Origin: RUG11894 sp964344335
GTDB lineage: Bacteria > Bacillota > Clostridia > Peptostreptococcales > Anaerovoracaceae
DNA: 32,329 nt
Reading direction: 5' to 3'
Assembly: GCA_964344335.1 (NCBI GenBank)
Contig: CAYFMW010000020.1
Location: forward strand, 1 to 32,329
Positions 1-7,861 of the stretch are shown one piece after another. Each line of letters opens with the position of its first letter. The stretch's first letter is position 1. The notes below the pieces were generated by a model. The model was not told the origin of the DNA, did not search any database, and worked only from the letters and a program-made list of their open reading frames with translations. Made by a program: the position numbers and the translations under genes.

Positions 1-1
1 G

Positions 2-73
2 GAATGCGGTCAGGTGTTCACCTGCATCGTAAATACCTACAAGGGCGGAGGCTCGTTCGAAAAAGGAACTTAA
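2..73 (+). CDS. 3' end of an unidentified gene (partial)
   Basis: Only the last 23 codons are inside the window, ending in TAA at 71-73. The readable tail contains CGQVFTCIVNTYKGGG, with two cysteines six residues apart. The tail is too short to assign a family. It is called coding because the frame is open from the window edge and the next gene has its own promoter about 30 bp later. A weak GAGC/GCTC hairpin with a short T run follows around 89-108 and could help end transcription. Identity is unknown. Confidence 0.4.
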   Translation, partial: ECGQVFTCIVNTYKGGGSFEKGT

Positions 74-101
74 GCTTCGTTTGAAGGGGAGCTAAGCGCT
101 C

Positions 102-130
102 TTTACTTATTCCGAGTCAAATGGTATTAT
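102..130 (+). promoter_or_regulatory. Sigma-A-type promoter for the 210-2053 operon
   Basis: The -35 TTTACT (102-107) and -10 TATTAT (125-130) are separated by 17 bp, and the -10 carries an upstream TG (extended -10). It lies 80 bp before the first start codon. Assigned by consensus match only. Confidence 0.5.
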
Positions 131-209
131 TCGAGGGTGGTTTGTGGTGTTGTAAAGCTGCCCGGATGCAAAGACATAGCGGGCGCAAGGGTGGATTCAT
201 ATATAAAAG

Positions 210-716
210 ATGAGTGATATTTATAAAAATGTCAAGAAAAAACCTCTCGAGGTGAAGAAGGAAAGAAAGGTGCTCATGCTCGCGCTCGGCACCTTCCTCG
301 TGTTGATTTTAATCGCACTCTTCGTGATGCAGCCGCTCATTCGTCATGCGAAGCATATCAAGTTCGTGTCCGCACTGTCGGCTTCGACGGAGTTTTCGGG
401 GCGCAGGGGCACCGCAAGCTGCACGATAAACGCTGTGACTTTCCCCCTGGATAGTGAAACCCTCTACGAGGTATATTCAAAGATGATAATTACCGAAGCT
501 GTCGAACCCTGCAAGAAACCCGAGGAGAACCCCGGAGAGGGAATCCTCATCGACTACGGAGACATGAGCAGCCTGCGAATATATCCCTGGACCTTCGCCG
601 ACGGGCGGAACGGAATTTATGTCGAGTACAGAAACCTCGAGCTCGAACATATCTTCAAATCCGATTGGCAGAAGTACAAAAGCCTGGAACATTATTTTCT
701 TCAGAAAAAGAATTAG
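210..716 (+). CDS. Small membrane-anchored protein, unknown function
   Basis: A 168-residue protein with a strongly basic N-terminus (KNVKKKPLEVKKERK), one hydrophobic segment at about residues 21-42, and a soluble C-terminal domain of about 120 residues. The pattern fits a signal anchor with the basic end in the cytoplasm and the domain outside. The domain contains two cysteines (in TASCTI and EPCKK) that could form a disulfide. No family was recognised. A stop codon just upstream (204-206) fixes the start at ATG 210; the nearest ribosome site (GGGTGG) is rather distant. The MFS transporter begins 11 bp after the stop, so the two are probably co-transcribed. A role alongside the transporter is inference. 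Confidence 0.7.
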   Translation: MSDIYKNVKKKPLEVKKERKVLMLALGTFLVLILIALFVMQPLIRHAKHIKFVSALSASTEFSGRRGTASCTINAVTFPLDSETLYEVYSKMIITEAVEPCKKPEENPGEGILIDYGDMSSLRIYPWTFADGRNGIYVEYRNLELEHIFKSDWQKYKSLEHYFLQKKN

Positions 717-727
717 TCGAGGAATAA

Positions 728-2053
728 ATGCAAAATAAGGACTCGGAAAGAGGATTGGACATAGATAGAAATTCAAATGCGGCAGGGGCTTCGGAAACTG
801 GCAATCCCAATCCGCTGTGGACAAAGGATTTTACGATTATAACCGTCGGAAGCGTCATATCGATAGCCGGCAGCGTGCTGTCGGGTTTTGCGATGTCGCT
901 CTTCGTGCTCGACTATACCGGCAAGACCTTTTACTTCGCTCTTTTCGGCATACTTTACTTTCTTCCGAGCGTGGCCGCGCCCATACTCGCCGGCCCCTTC
1001 CTCGATAGATTTTCCCGCAAGAAGACCATATACATGCTCGATTTTATAACCTCAGGTCTATATGTAGTCTTTACCCTCGCAATGCAATTCGGCAAAATAA
1101 GTCTGCCCATCGTAGCCATAGGCACATTCCTCATAGGCACGATAAACAGCGTCTATCAGGTGGCCTACCAGAGCTTCTACCCGCTGCTGATTACCAAGGG
1201 CAACTATTCCAAGGCCTACAGCATCGCCAGCAGCCTGGAGACCCTCGCCATGATGGTCACACCGATATCCGCCTTCGTCTACAACAAGGTCGGCTTGGTT
1301 CCGCTGCTTGCATTCAACGCGGTAACATACTTTATCGCGGCGCTGATGGAGACTCAGATAACTCAGAGCGAGGACTATATCGAAAAGCGCAAGGAGGAGG
1401 ATTCTCTCGAGGGTGAAACCCTCCGCGGCCTTAAGCGCTTTGCAAACGACTTTAAGGAAGGCATGAGCTACCTGATTTCCGAAAAAGGCCTGTTCTTTGT
1501 CGCGATATATTTTACATTCTCCGCCATGGACAGCGGTGTGATTCAGACTTTGTCCCTACCCTACTTCAAGATGAATTTTGAAAACGGAGAATACATCTAC
1601 ATGGTGGTCGGTGCGGGTTCGGCTGTCGCGCGAGTCGTAGGCGGGATGGTTCATTATCGCTTGAGGCTGCCTCAGGAGAGAAAATTCGACATCGCCCTCT
1701 TCGTGTACATAATGCTGGGAATAATAGGGGCAGTTTTTTTATATACGCCGCTGCCCGCGATGTTCGTGTTGTTCTCGCTGACCGGGCTGCTGGGCGTAAC
1801 ATCGTATAATATAAGGATTGCTGCGACTCAGAGGTATGTGCCGGACGAAAAGAAAGGCAGGTTTAACGGGACTTTCAATACGCTCAATGTTATAGGAATG
1901 CTGATCGGACAGGCCGGCGCGGGGCTCATATCCTTAGTGATGGATTCTCGGACGATAATAGCAATCTCGGCTTTGGTCGGTCTGGCCGCAGCGGTGGTGT
2001 TCATCGGCGGCAATCGGAAGCATATCGCGCCTATCTACAATACGGAGGATTAG
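728..2053 (+). CDS. MFS transporter (probable efflux permease)
   Basis: A 441-residue polytopic membrane protein. After a hydrophilic N-terminus of about 33 residues come roughly twelve hydrophobic segments in two halves, with a central hydrophilic loop near residues 215-245. The loop between helices 2 and 3 has GPFLDRFSRKK, matching MFS motif A (G-x3-D-R-x-x-R-K). Length is normal for a 12-helix MFS protein. It resembles macrolide/multidrug-efflux-like MFS members, but the substrate cannot be read from sequence. The ribosome site GAGGAA lies just before ATG 728. It follows the membrane-anchored protein by 11 bp and ends at a strong terminator. Confidence 0.88.
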   Translation: MQNKDSERGLDIDRNSNAAGASETGNPNPLWTKDFTIITVGSVISIAGSVLSGFAMSLFVLDYTGKTFYFALFGILYFLPSVAAPILAGPFLDRFSRKKTIYMLDFITSGLYVVFTLAMQFGKISLPIVAIGTFLIGTINSVYQVAYQSFYPLLITKGNYSKAYSIASSLETLAMMVTPISAFVYNKVGLVPLLAFNAVTYFIAALMETQITQSEDYIEKRKEEDSLEGETLRGLKRFANDFKEGMSYLISEKGLFFVAIYFTFSAMDSGVIQTLSLPYFKMNFENGEYIYMVVGAGSAVARVVGGMVHYRLRLPQERKFDIALFVYIMLGIIGAVFLYTPLPAMFVLFSLTGLLGVTSYNIRIAATQRYVPDEKKGRFNGTFNTLNVIGMLIGQAGAGLISLVMDSRTIIAISALVGLAAAVVFIGGNRKHIAPIYNTED

Positions 2054-2054
2054 A

Positions 2055-2077
2055 AAAAGCCGCAGGACGCGGCTTTT
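2055..2077. terminator. Bidirectional rho-independent terminator
   Basis: AAAAGCCGC, loop AGGAC, GCGGCTTTT: a perfect 9-bp stem with A and T runs on either side. It lies between the convergent MFS gene (ends 2053) and the M23 peptidase gene (ends 2136), so it can serve both strands. Confidence 0.85.
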
Positions 2078-2135
2078 AAATTTGAATTTAATAAAATTTT
2101 GTGCGCTCTGGCGATGCTCTGCGCCTGGAATCTCT

Positions 2136-3416
2136 TTATTCCATAAGCTCAAAGCGATAAATCTCGCTCGTCCCGTCCAGCAGCGGCATGGGGTCTATGG
2201 CCTTGTCCTCTATTCGCATCTCGAAGTGCAGATGCGCGCCGGTCGAATAGCCGGTGGAGCCTACCAGGCCGATAATCTCTCCCTTCTCGACCATATCGCC
2301 CTCCGCGCATTGCAGCTCGCTAAGGTGGAAATAATAGCTCTTGAGCCCGCTGCCGTGCTCGATTATGACGCTCTTGCCGGTAATTATGACATCTCCCGAA
2401 TAGATAACCTTGCCGGCATTCGTGGCCGCTATGGGCGTGCCCGAGGGCACTCCTATATCTATGCCCTTGTGGCGGCTCGGATTGGGATTGTCGTTGGTAT
2501 AGCGAAATAGCCCGAACTCGGTGGTTATGCGGCTTCCGTCCACGGGCCATATGAATCGCCCGCTCCAATACTTCGTCTCGTCTTGAAGAGGCCACTTATC
2601 CCTTATCTTATCGATCCAGTCCTTGGTGGCTCCGGGGACATTCATGGTGCTGTCGACGGTGGATTGCGAAATTATCATGTGCTGCTCGCTGAACTTCGTC
2701 GAGGTGACGATGACGCGGCAGGTCTCCCTCAGATCTCCGGCGCTGACATTTATCTCGTAGACATCGGGGGCCTGGGTGTAGTCCACAGGCACCATGGCCA
2801 TGTAAGTTTTATCGCCCGTCTTAAGGAAAAGCGGATTTGCGAGGGCGGTTTCGATCTCGGGAGGCTCGGTCTCGAAGCCCTGCTCGACAAAGACGCTTAT
2901 GACATCGCCCTGCCTGGCCCTGTCGGAGCTGAATTCGATGACGGGTTTAAGGTCCAGAGTAAATTCGAAGGTATAGGAAAACTCCGCAGCATCGCTGTCC
3001 TCGGTCTTCGGATAGCGCAGGTCGATCTTCAGCACATAGTCGCCGTTATGGGTAAATTCGTAGGCCTCGTAGGCCGCCAAATCGCCTTCCGCCGCGGGGA
3101 CCATAACGCCGGGATTCGGGCCAAGCAGCATAAATTTGAACTCTCCTCCCGAGGGGGCGCTCAGCTCGGGTTTGCGTACATCGAGGCTTCCGAGTTTTTT
3201 AGAGGGTTCGGATTGCAGGGGGGTGTCACGCGTGATTTGCCCGAAGAAGAGCTCCGTATGCCAGCAGCCTTCCTGCGGTTTGCTCGACACTCCCTCGAGC
3301 CTTACTTCGGGCAGCGCAAATGTCTTCGTAGGGGTCTTGTAATAGATGAGTACAAGGGCCCCTGCGATGAGCAGAATCAGTAATGCGATTATCCCGAAAA
3401 TTTTAAGCTTTTTCAT
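2136..3416 (-). CDS. Membrane-anchored M23 (LytM-type) metallopeptidase
   Basis: A 426-residue protein with an N-terminal transmembrane anchor (about residues 5-26), a 270-residue extracytoplasmic region without a recognised domain, and a C-terminal peptidase M23 domain from about residue 290. Candidate zinc ligands are visible: H316 and D320 in HKGID, and HLH at 395-397; H364 in YYFHL is the likely catalytic histidine. The family cleaves peptidoglycan cross-bridges or stem peptides, so it probably acts in cell-wall remodelling. It starts 33 bp after the stop of the amidotransferase-like gene. No good ribosome site precedes ATG 3416, which suggests translational coupling to that gene. With all ligands present the enzyme is likely active, not a degenerate scaffold. 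Confidence 0.9.
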   Translation of the reverse strand: MKKLKIFGIIALLILLIAGALVLIYYKTPTKTFALPEVRLEGVSSKPQEGCWHTELFFGQITRDTPLQSEPSKKLGSLDVRKPELSAPSGGEFKFMLLGPNPGVMVPAAEGDLAAYEAYEFTHNGDYVLKIDLRYPKTEDSDAAEFSYTFEFTLDLKPVIEFSSDRARQGDVISVFVEQGFETEPPEIETALANPLFLKTGDKTYMAMVPVDYTQAPDVYEINVSAGDLRETCRVIVTSTKFSEQHMIISQSTVDSTMNVPGATKDWIDKIRDKWPLQDETKYWSGRFIWPVDGSRITTEFGLFRYTNDNPNPSRHKGIDIGVPSGTPIAATNAGKVIYSGDVIITGKSVIIEHGSGLKSYYFHLSELQCAEGDMVEKGEIIGLVGSTGYSTGAHLHFEMRIEDKAIDPMPLLDGTSEIYRFELME

Positions 3417-3449
3417 GTGTTTGCTATATTGCTATCGCAGTAGCGCCGT

Positions 3450-4208
3450 CTATTTGCAAGCTCTTACGAATGCTCTGTAGACTGCCTGCTGCTCGTCGAG
3501 CTGGGGAAGGAATTCGGGATGCCACTGCACTCCGACTATGAACCTGTCGCCGGGCTTTTCGATGGCTTCGATCATGTCGTAGGGCAGACCCTTTTCCTTA
3601 TCCTTAGTGCGGCCCGTGCAGATGAGCCCGGGCGCGAGATCCTTTACATTCTGGTGATGGTAGGAGTTCGTCAGCAGCCTGTCCGCTCCGTAAATCTCCG
3701 CGATAAGAGAGCCTTCGTCGAAATATATCGTGTGAGCCACTTCCCGCAGATTTGCGTTCGGAGAGGTGCTGTGCCAAAAGCCCAGCCTTCTGTTGTCCTG
3801 CTCGAGGGTGCCCCCGAAGTGGACATTTATCATCTGCATGCCGCGGCAGATTCCGAGCACCGGCATATCGGTGTTGTTGAATACATAATCCATCAGGGCC
3901 ATTTCCTGAGTATCTCTTACGAAGTTTATGGGGCCGGATTCCTTTATGAGATCCTCGCCGTAGGTCCAGGGACCCACATCGTCGCCGCCGGTCAAGAGAA
4001 GGCCGTCCAAGAGGGAAACGAATCTCTTGATATGCTCCGGGTCTTCGTAGAAAGGCATAAGCAGCGGTATCCCTCCGGCTCTTTCAATCGCCAGAGTGTA
4101 GTCGTTCGCAGCCGTGGTCCATTCCTGCCTCGAAAAGCCTACCGGATCGAATTCGGTACCGTTCCCCGATTTGAAGTGATTGCAAGTAACACCGATAATT
4201 GGTTTCAT
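3450..4208 (-). CDS. Class I glutamine amidotransferase-like hydrolase (peptidase C26, PuuD-like)
   Basis: A 252-residue single-domain protein. The nucleophile elbow is GICRGMQ with Cys121, and the His-Glu pair is in VQWHPEF (H230, E232), giving the complete C26 triad. The LLTGGDDVGP motif near residue 72 is typical of gamma-glutamyl-gamma-aminobutyrate hydrolases and related gamma-glutamyl peptidases. ATG 4208 was chosen because GGAG precedes it and the conserved core MKPIIGVTCNH starts there; an upstream in-frame ATG at 4244 has no support. No synthetase domain is present, so it hydrolyses a gamma-glutamyl bond by itself. The substrate is unknown. Its operon partner is an M23 peptidase, which hints at wall-peptide or gamma-glutamyl compound turnover (inference). 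Confidence 0.88.
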   Translation of the reverse strand: MKPIIGVTCNHFKSGNGTEFDPVGFSRQEWTTAANDYTLAIERAGGIPLLMPFYEDPEHIKRFVSLLDGLLLTGGDDVGPWTYGEDLIKESGPINFVRDTQEMALMDYVFNNTDMPVLGICRGMQMINVHFGGTLEQDNRRLGFWHSTSPNANLREVAHTIYFDEGSLIAEIYGADRLLTNSYHHQNVKDLAPGLICTGRTKDKEKGLPYDMIEAIEKPGDRFIVGVQWHPEFLPQLDEQQAVYRAFVRACK

Positions 4209-4344
4209 AAATGGTCTCCATTCCGCCGCCAACACACGCGGCATAAACAGTTCTGAAGGGCATTGAGCTTATACTCGCAAAATCTCCGGGCATATGATGA
4301 TGCGGGAGATTCGCAGGGCTCGATGCGGCTGTTTTACACATTCC

Positions 4345-4353
4345 AATATAACA
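4345..4353 (-). promoter_or_regulatory. Extended -10 promoter for the C26-M23 operon
   Basis: Minus-strand TGT TATATT is an extended -10 element about 137 bp before the start at 4208. No convincing -35 was found. The element type recurs in this window. Confidence 0.4.
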
Positions 4354-4471
4354 TAACGAGGTGGCTTTTGCATCCCGGATTTTGGGGGTGGCGGCGAGGC
4401 TGCGCGCTTAGTGCAGGACAATGAGGAAGACAAGAAGGTGGAGGAAGTGGTGGTGGAGAGGAGTGTGTTTT

Positions 4472-4489
4472 TTGTTAAATATTTAACAA
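4472..4489. repeat. Perfect 18-bp palindrome between addB and the C26 gene
   Basis: TTGTTAAATATTTAACAA is identical to its reverse complement. It starts 14 bp after the addB stop (4504) and lies about 120 bp upstream of the C26 promoter. No T run follows on the minus strand, so it is a poor terminator for addB and could equally be a protein-binding site. Confidence 0.55.
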
Positions 4490-4503
4490 CAACTTTAAGA
4501 GTT

Positions 4504-7500
4504 TTATACGAAACGATTTTCAGGGAATGCCCTGTCGAAGGCGCAGACGGCCTTGTAATCGCAGTAGTCGCAGGCACCGCTGCCCTTTCGGGGAGCGATC
4601 TCTATCTCGCCGGATATGAGCCTCTCGCAGCTCTCCTCCAAGGCAAGCCGGAACTTGGCGCGAAACTCCTCGAATTCCTCCGCGTCCACGCCGCTTCCCG
4701 CAGCATTGTCGTTTGTTTTATTTAGTTTATAGTTTATTATCTCCGATGTTTCGCCCCGGACCCTCTTCGAATCTATGCTGTCCAGCACCGCCTCCTCCTT
4801 GATGAACAAGCCGTCCATCCTGTAGGCCTCGCGTATCTTCGACCAAAGCTCCTCGCTTATATCCTCCGCGACGAACTGATTCAATCCGGAACGCAGCTGC
4901 GGGTCCGATATATTGTAATAGAACACGCCGGCAGGTTCCGCGTTGCCCTTTGCGAGCGCGGCCTCCAGGTAGATGCCGAGCTGCAGCTGAAGCCCCGCCT
5001 CAGCGGATTTTCTGTCGAATTTCCTGGAGCCCGACTTGTAGTCGATAACCTTGAGTTTCGGCCCTTCGCTGCTGTCCAAAAGATCCACGCGGTCGATCTT
5101 ACCTTCGATATAGACTTCGCCTGCAGCCGTTGAAATTTTAAGGGGAGGAAAGTCCTGACCCCGCCCGAACTGCGCCTCGAAGGCCATCTTCGCGATCGAG
5201 CCGCTGCGGACATGATTGACCATCTGCAGAGCGAATTTGAGGCAGACTTCCTTTATTCTATTTGTCCGATAGCTCTGCTCGGGGGTGGATGTGAATACTT
5301 CCGCGCCCTCCCGGCTTTGAATTTCTTCGATTATTTCGGCAATCTTTTCCTCGAGCTGCTCCTGAGTGACGCTCATCCATCTGCTGCGATCGTCGGTGAT
5401 CGCAAAGCCGCCCGTTTGAGCGGGCTCGCTGAGCCATTCGGATAGCAGGAGCAGGCATTCGTGGTGCAGGGTGCCCCTCTCGAGGGGCGAAATTTCAAAG
5501 TCTCGCAGTTCCTTGGGACGCAGGCCGTAGTTGACGAAGTGCTTGAAGGGGCACTGTGCGAAATTTTCCAACCTCGAAGGCGAAAGGACAAAATCCCCGC
5601 TCGAACGGGCGTAGAGGTACTGCAGATCCTCGCTTCTCAAGGAATCTTCCTGGTTTCTAAAGAGAAGCCCGGCTTTCAGCAGATCTTTATCCTCCAGCCG
5701 GTTGTAAACTTCTTGCCAGATCGGGTCCGGGAGTCTTCCGGCGCCGGCGGCGGCGCGCAGCTGCGCGCCGAGGCGGCCAGAGGCCGCCGCGCTGCCCTGG
5801 ACGAAGGGCAGCGCGCCGCCGTCGCTGTCGATATCAAGATTTTCAGACAGTTGAGGATATATGGATTTAATTTGCTCCACAAGAAGCGAAGGCTTCATCT
5901 CGCCCCCCTCCTCGTCCGCAATGCAATACCCGAGCCACAGATACTCGCAGGGGGCGGTAAAGGCCTTATAGACATTCAGCCTGTTTTCCTGCCTTAGAAC
6001 TTCGTCAGTCTTTGCAATCTTAAAACCCTTCTTATCCAGCTCGTTCAATTCTCTCGCGGTAAGTATGCCGCCGGAATCCGCATCCTTGGGAATGAGTCCG
6101 TCGTTTACACCCGCTACGAACAGCACCCTTATATTCGAAGTTAAAGATCTTCCCAAAGTTCCCAGCTGGACTTTGCCTTCGGCCTGAGGGAGCAATCCTA
6201 TCTTTATATCCGCAAGGCTCTGAATAAGGAGTTCCGCATAATCGGAGCTGCTCATTTCCTCGTCGCCCAAAAGCTCCACGCACTGTTCGAGCAAAGAGAC
6301 AAGAGCATCCCAGAGCTGACGCTGTTCTTCGGCTGCGTCCAGCATCAACAGCTCCGCAAGTTCAAGTGCCGTCGCTTCCAATTTATCGGGCATCTTAAGC
6401 TCTTCCGCCATAAAGCGGTAGAAGATTGTGCTCTTATCCTTAACGGTTTTTGCCTTATTCATGTCGGCGATGAAGGGTTTTATGAGTTCGGCAAATTCGC
6501 TCCTCATGGCCTCGAGCTTTTCCATGCCCTCCTCGCCGTATTCGGACTTTCCGTATTTGAAAGGCCTAAGATACATAGGACCGAATATCTTGTATTGCTT
6601 GCTGTAATTCTCCAGAAACTCCAAATCCGAGGGGTTTTCTATGGATTTGAGCTCTATTATTCCGGGTTTTAAGCAGCGGAGCATATCGGGCGCGCCCCGC
6701 CCGCCCGCCGCAGCCTCGAGCAGGGCGGCCGCCGTCTCCACGCCCGGGGCGTGCGAGACGGCCCGCTTTTCGTCCACGAAAAGCGGCGCGCCGAAATCCC
6801 CGCAGACCCTCTCAATGGCAGCCCCCATGCCCTCCATATCCTCCGTGAGGATCGCAATCTCGTCGTACTTATACCCTTCGTCCCTTACGAGAGTCAGAAT
6901 TTTAGCCGCTATGGTCTGAGCCTGAGTCAGAGCATTCGAACATCTTACAAGCTCTATGGAGTCGGGCACGGCACTATATATTTCAGCGGGGGTTGCAAAG
7001 AGATTGCGCTCAAGATGCGCCATATCCTCCGGCATCTTTCGCGCAAAGGCTCCTTCGGAGGCATAGACTTCCGCGTTCTCTGTCCTCGCTAAAAGCCTTC
7101 GGACGGACTCCGCGGGCGCCTCAAACACCCATTCATCCGAATCTCCTTTGCGCCCCATCGTTATCGCCAGATTCAAGGCCGGACTGCAGCGCGCAAGCTC
7201 CGCTATAAAATCCGCCTGCCTGGGCGTAAAGGAATAGAATCCGTAATACCAGAATATGCTCTCCGCCACGAACTTGGATTCCGGGACCTTTGAAGTCACG
7301 AAGCTCAGCTCATCCTCCGCGTCCGTAAACTTACCGGCCATAACGGCTTCGTAAGCCTCGTAGAACTGCCGCATATCCGAAAGCTTGGCGGCAAGCAGCC
7401 CGCCTTCCCTCGCAAGCCCCATAAGCTTTTCAAAATCCGGCCCTTCGGGATTGTTCTGCTTAATCTGGACTATAAAGTCCCCGGCCATCTTCAAAAACTC

Positions 7501-7860
7501 GGCATCGCCTGCGACCTTGGAAAAAGCCTTTAAGCCTCCCTTCTTTTCCGCCGCGATTTTGCGAAGCAGCATCGTCCTCCCGAGATTGTTCACCGGCGTC
7601 GTCCCCGGTCCCCCGCACTCCTTTATAATCTCGCTCTGAAGGCGATTGCCGGACATAACATGGAAGTCAAAAAAGACCTCCGCATCGAAATAGCGAAAGG
7701 CCTCCTCCTCCGCCTCCAGAGTAAACTGGGCGGGCACGACGAGCACCACCCTCTTTGCGGGCGGGTCACTGCGTCTTATTCTCTTCAAATCCCGGCCCAC
7801 TCCCTCGAGCACCAGCTCCATCATGGAAGTGTCCGCGCGGGCCGTAAAAATTTTTAGCAT
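4504..7860 (-). CDS. addB: AddB-type helicase/nuclease subunit
   Basis: An 1118-residue protein, close to the usual AddB length of about 1150. It has the AddB inactive-helicase body (for example LFVAGVNDGLIPKDAD and the conserved YKAFTAPCEYLWLGYC). A C-terminal PD-(D/E)XK nuclease follows, with VIDYKSG near residue 940. The iron-sulfur cysteines are one in FAQCPFKHF near residue 764 and C1097, C1100, C1106 in CDYCDYKAVC. AddAB processes double-strand breaks for recombination. The N-terminal Walker A (GxxGxGK[ST]) of many AddB proteins is absent: the protein starts MLKIFTARADTSMMEL, resembling the RexB situation. It begins 1 bp after the HD gene. No addA follows, although the two are usually adjacent. 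Two clusters of strong stem-loops lie inside the coding sequence. Confidence 0.88.
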   Translation of the reverse strand: MLKIFTARADTSMMELVLEGVGRDLKRIRRSDPPAKRVVLVVPAQFTLEAEEEAFRYFDAEVFFDFHVMSGNRLQSEIIKECGGPGTTPVNNLGRTMLLRKIAAEKKGGLKAFSKVAGDAEFLKMAGDFIVQIKQNNPEGPDFEKLMGLAREGGLLAAKLSDMRQFYEAYEAVMAGKFTDAEDELSFVTSKVPESKFVAESIFWYYGFYSFTPRQADFIAELARCSPALNLAITMGRKGDSDEWVFEAPAESVRRLLARTENAEVYASEGAFARKMPEDMAHLERNLFATPAEIYSAVPDSIELVRCSNALTQAQTIAAKILTLVRDEGYKYDEIAILTEDMEGMGAAIERVCGDFGAPLFVDEKRAVSHAPGVETAAALLEAAAGGRGAPDMLRCLKPGIIELKSIENPSDLEFLENYSKQYKIFGPMYLRPFKYGKSEYGEEGMEKLEAMRSEFAELIKPFIADMNKAKTVKDKSTIFYRFMAEELKMPDKLEATALELAELLMLDAAEEQRQLWDALVSLLEQCVELLGDEEMSSSDYAELLIQSLADIKIGLLPQAEGKVQLGTLGRSLTSNIRVLFVAGVNDGLIPKDADSGGILTARELNELDKKGFKIAKTDEVLRQENRLNVYKAFTAPCEYLWLGYCIADEEGGEMKPSLLVEQIKSIYPQLSENLDIDSDGGALPFVQGSAAASGRLGAQLRAAAGAGRLPDPIWQEVYNRLEDKDLLKAGLLFRNQEDSLRSEDLQYLYARSSGDFVLSPSRLENFAQCPFKHFVNYGLRPKELRDFEISPLERGTLHHECLLLLSEWLSEPAQTGGFAITDDRSRWMSVTQEQLEEKIAEIIEEIQSREGAEVFTSTPEQSYRTNRIKEVCLKFALQMVNHVRSGSIAKMAFEAQFGRGQDFPPLKISTAAGEVYIEGKIDRVDLLDSSEGPKLKVIDYKSGSRKFDRKSAEAGLQLQLGIYLEAALAKGNAEPAGVFYYNISDPQLRSGLNQFVAEDISEELWSKIREAYRMDGLFIKEEAVLDSIDSKRVRGETSEIINYKLNKTNDNAAGSGVDAEEFEEFRAKFRLALEESCERLISGEIEIAPRKGSGACDYCDYKAVCAFDRAFPENRFV
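5751..5814. repeat. Three consecutive stem-loops inside addB
   Basis: A 20-bp perfect palindrome (5751-5770, core GGCGCGCAGCTGCGCGCC) is followed by GGCGGCC-AGA-GGCCGCC (5772-5788). Then comes a 9-bp stem GCGCTGCCC / GGGCAGCGC with an 8-nt loop (5789-5814). They encode an Ala/Gly-rich linker at about residues 683-704 of AddB and keep the frame open. Confidence 0.7.
6732..6786. repeat. Two adjacent stem-loops inside addB
   Basis: CCGTCTC-CACGCC pairs with GGCGTG-C-GAGACGG (6732-6761, one bulged base). It is directly followed by CCGCTTTTCGT-CC-ACGAAAAGCGG (6763-6786), a perfect 11-bp stem with a 2-nt loop. Both lie in the open frame of addB, around residues 359-377. Confidence 0.7.
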
Positions 7861-7861
7861 T

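Noticed and set aside
4410..4466. Purine-rich run as a coding region or regulatory element
   Set aside because: Low-complexity G/A sequence in the gap after addB; frames through it show no protein-like features, and no partner structure was seen.
4269..4577. 102-codon minus-strand frame after addB
   Set aside because: It overlaps the end of addB in another frame, encodes low-complexity Ser/Thr/Pro sequence and has no ribosome site.
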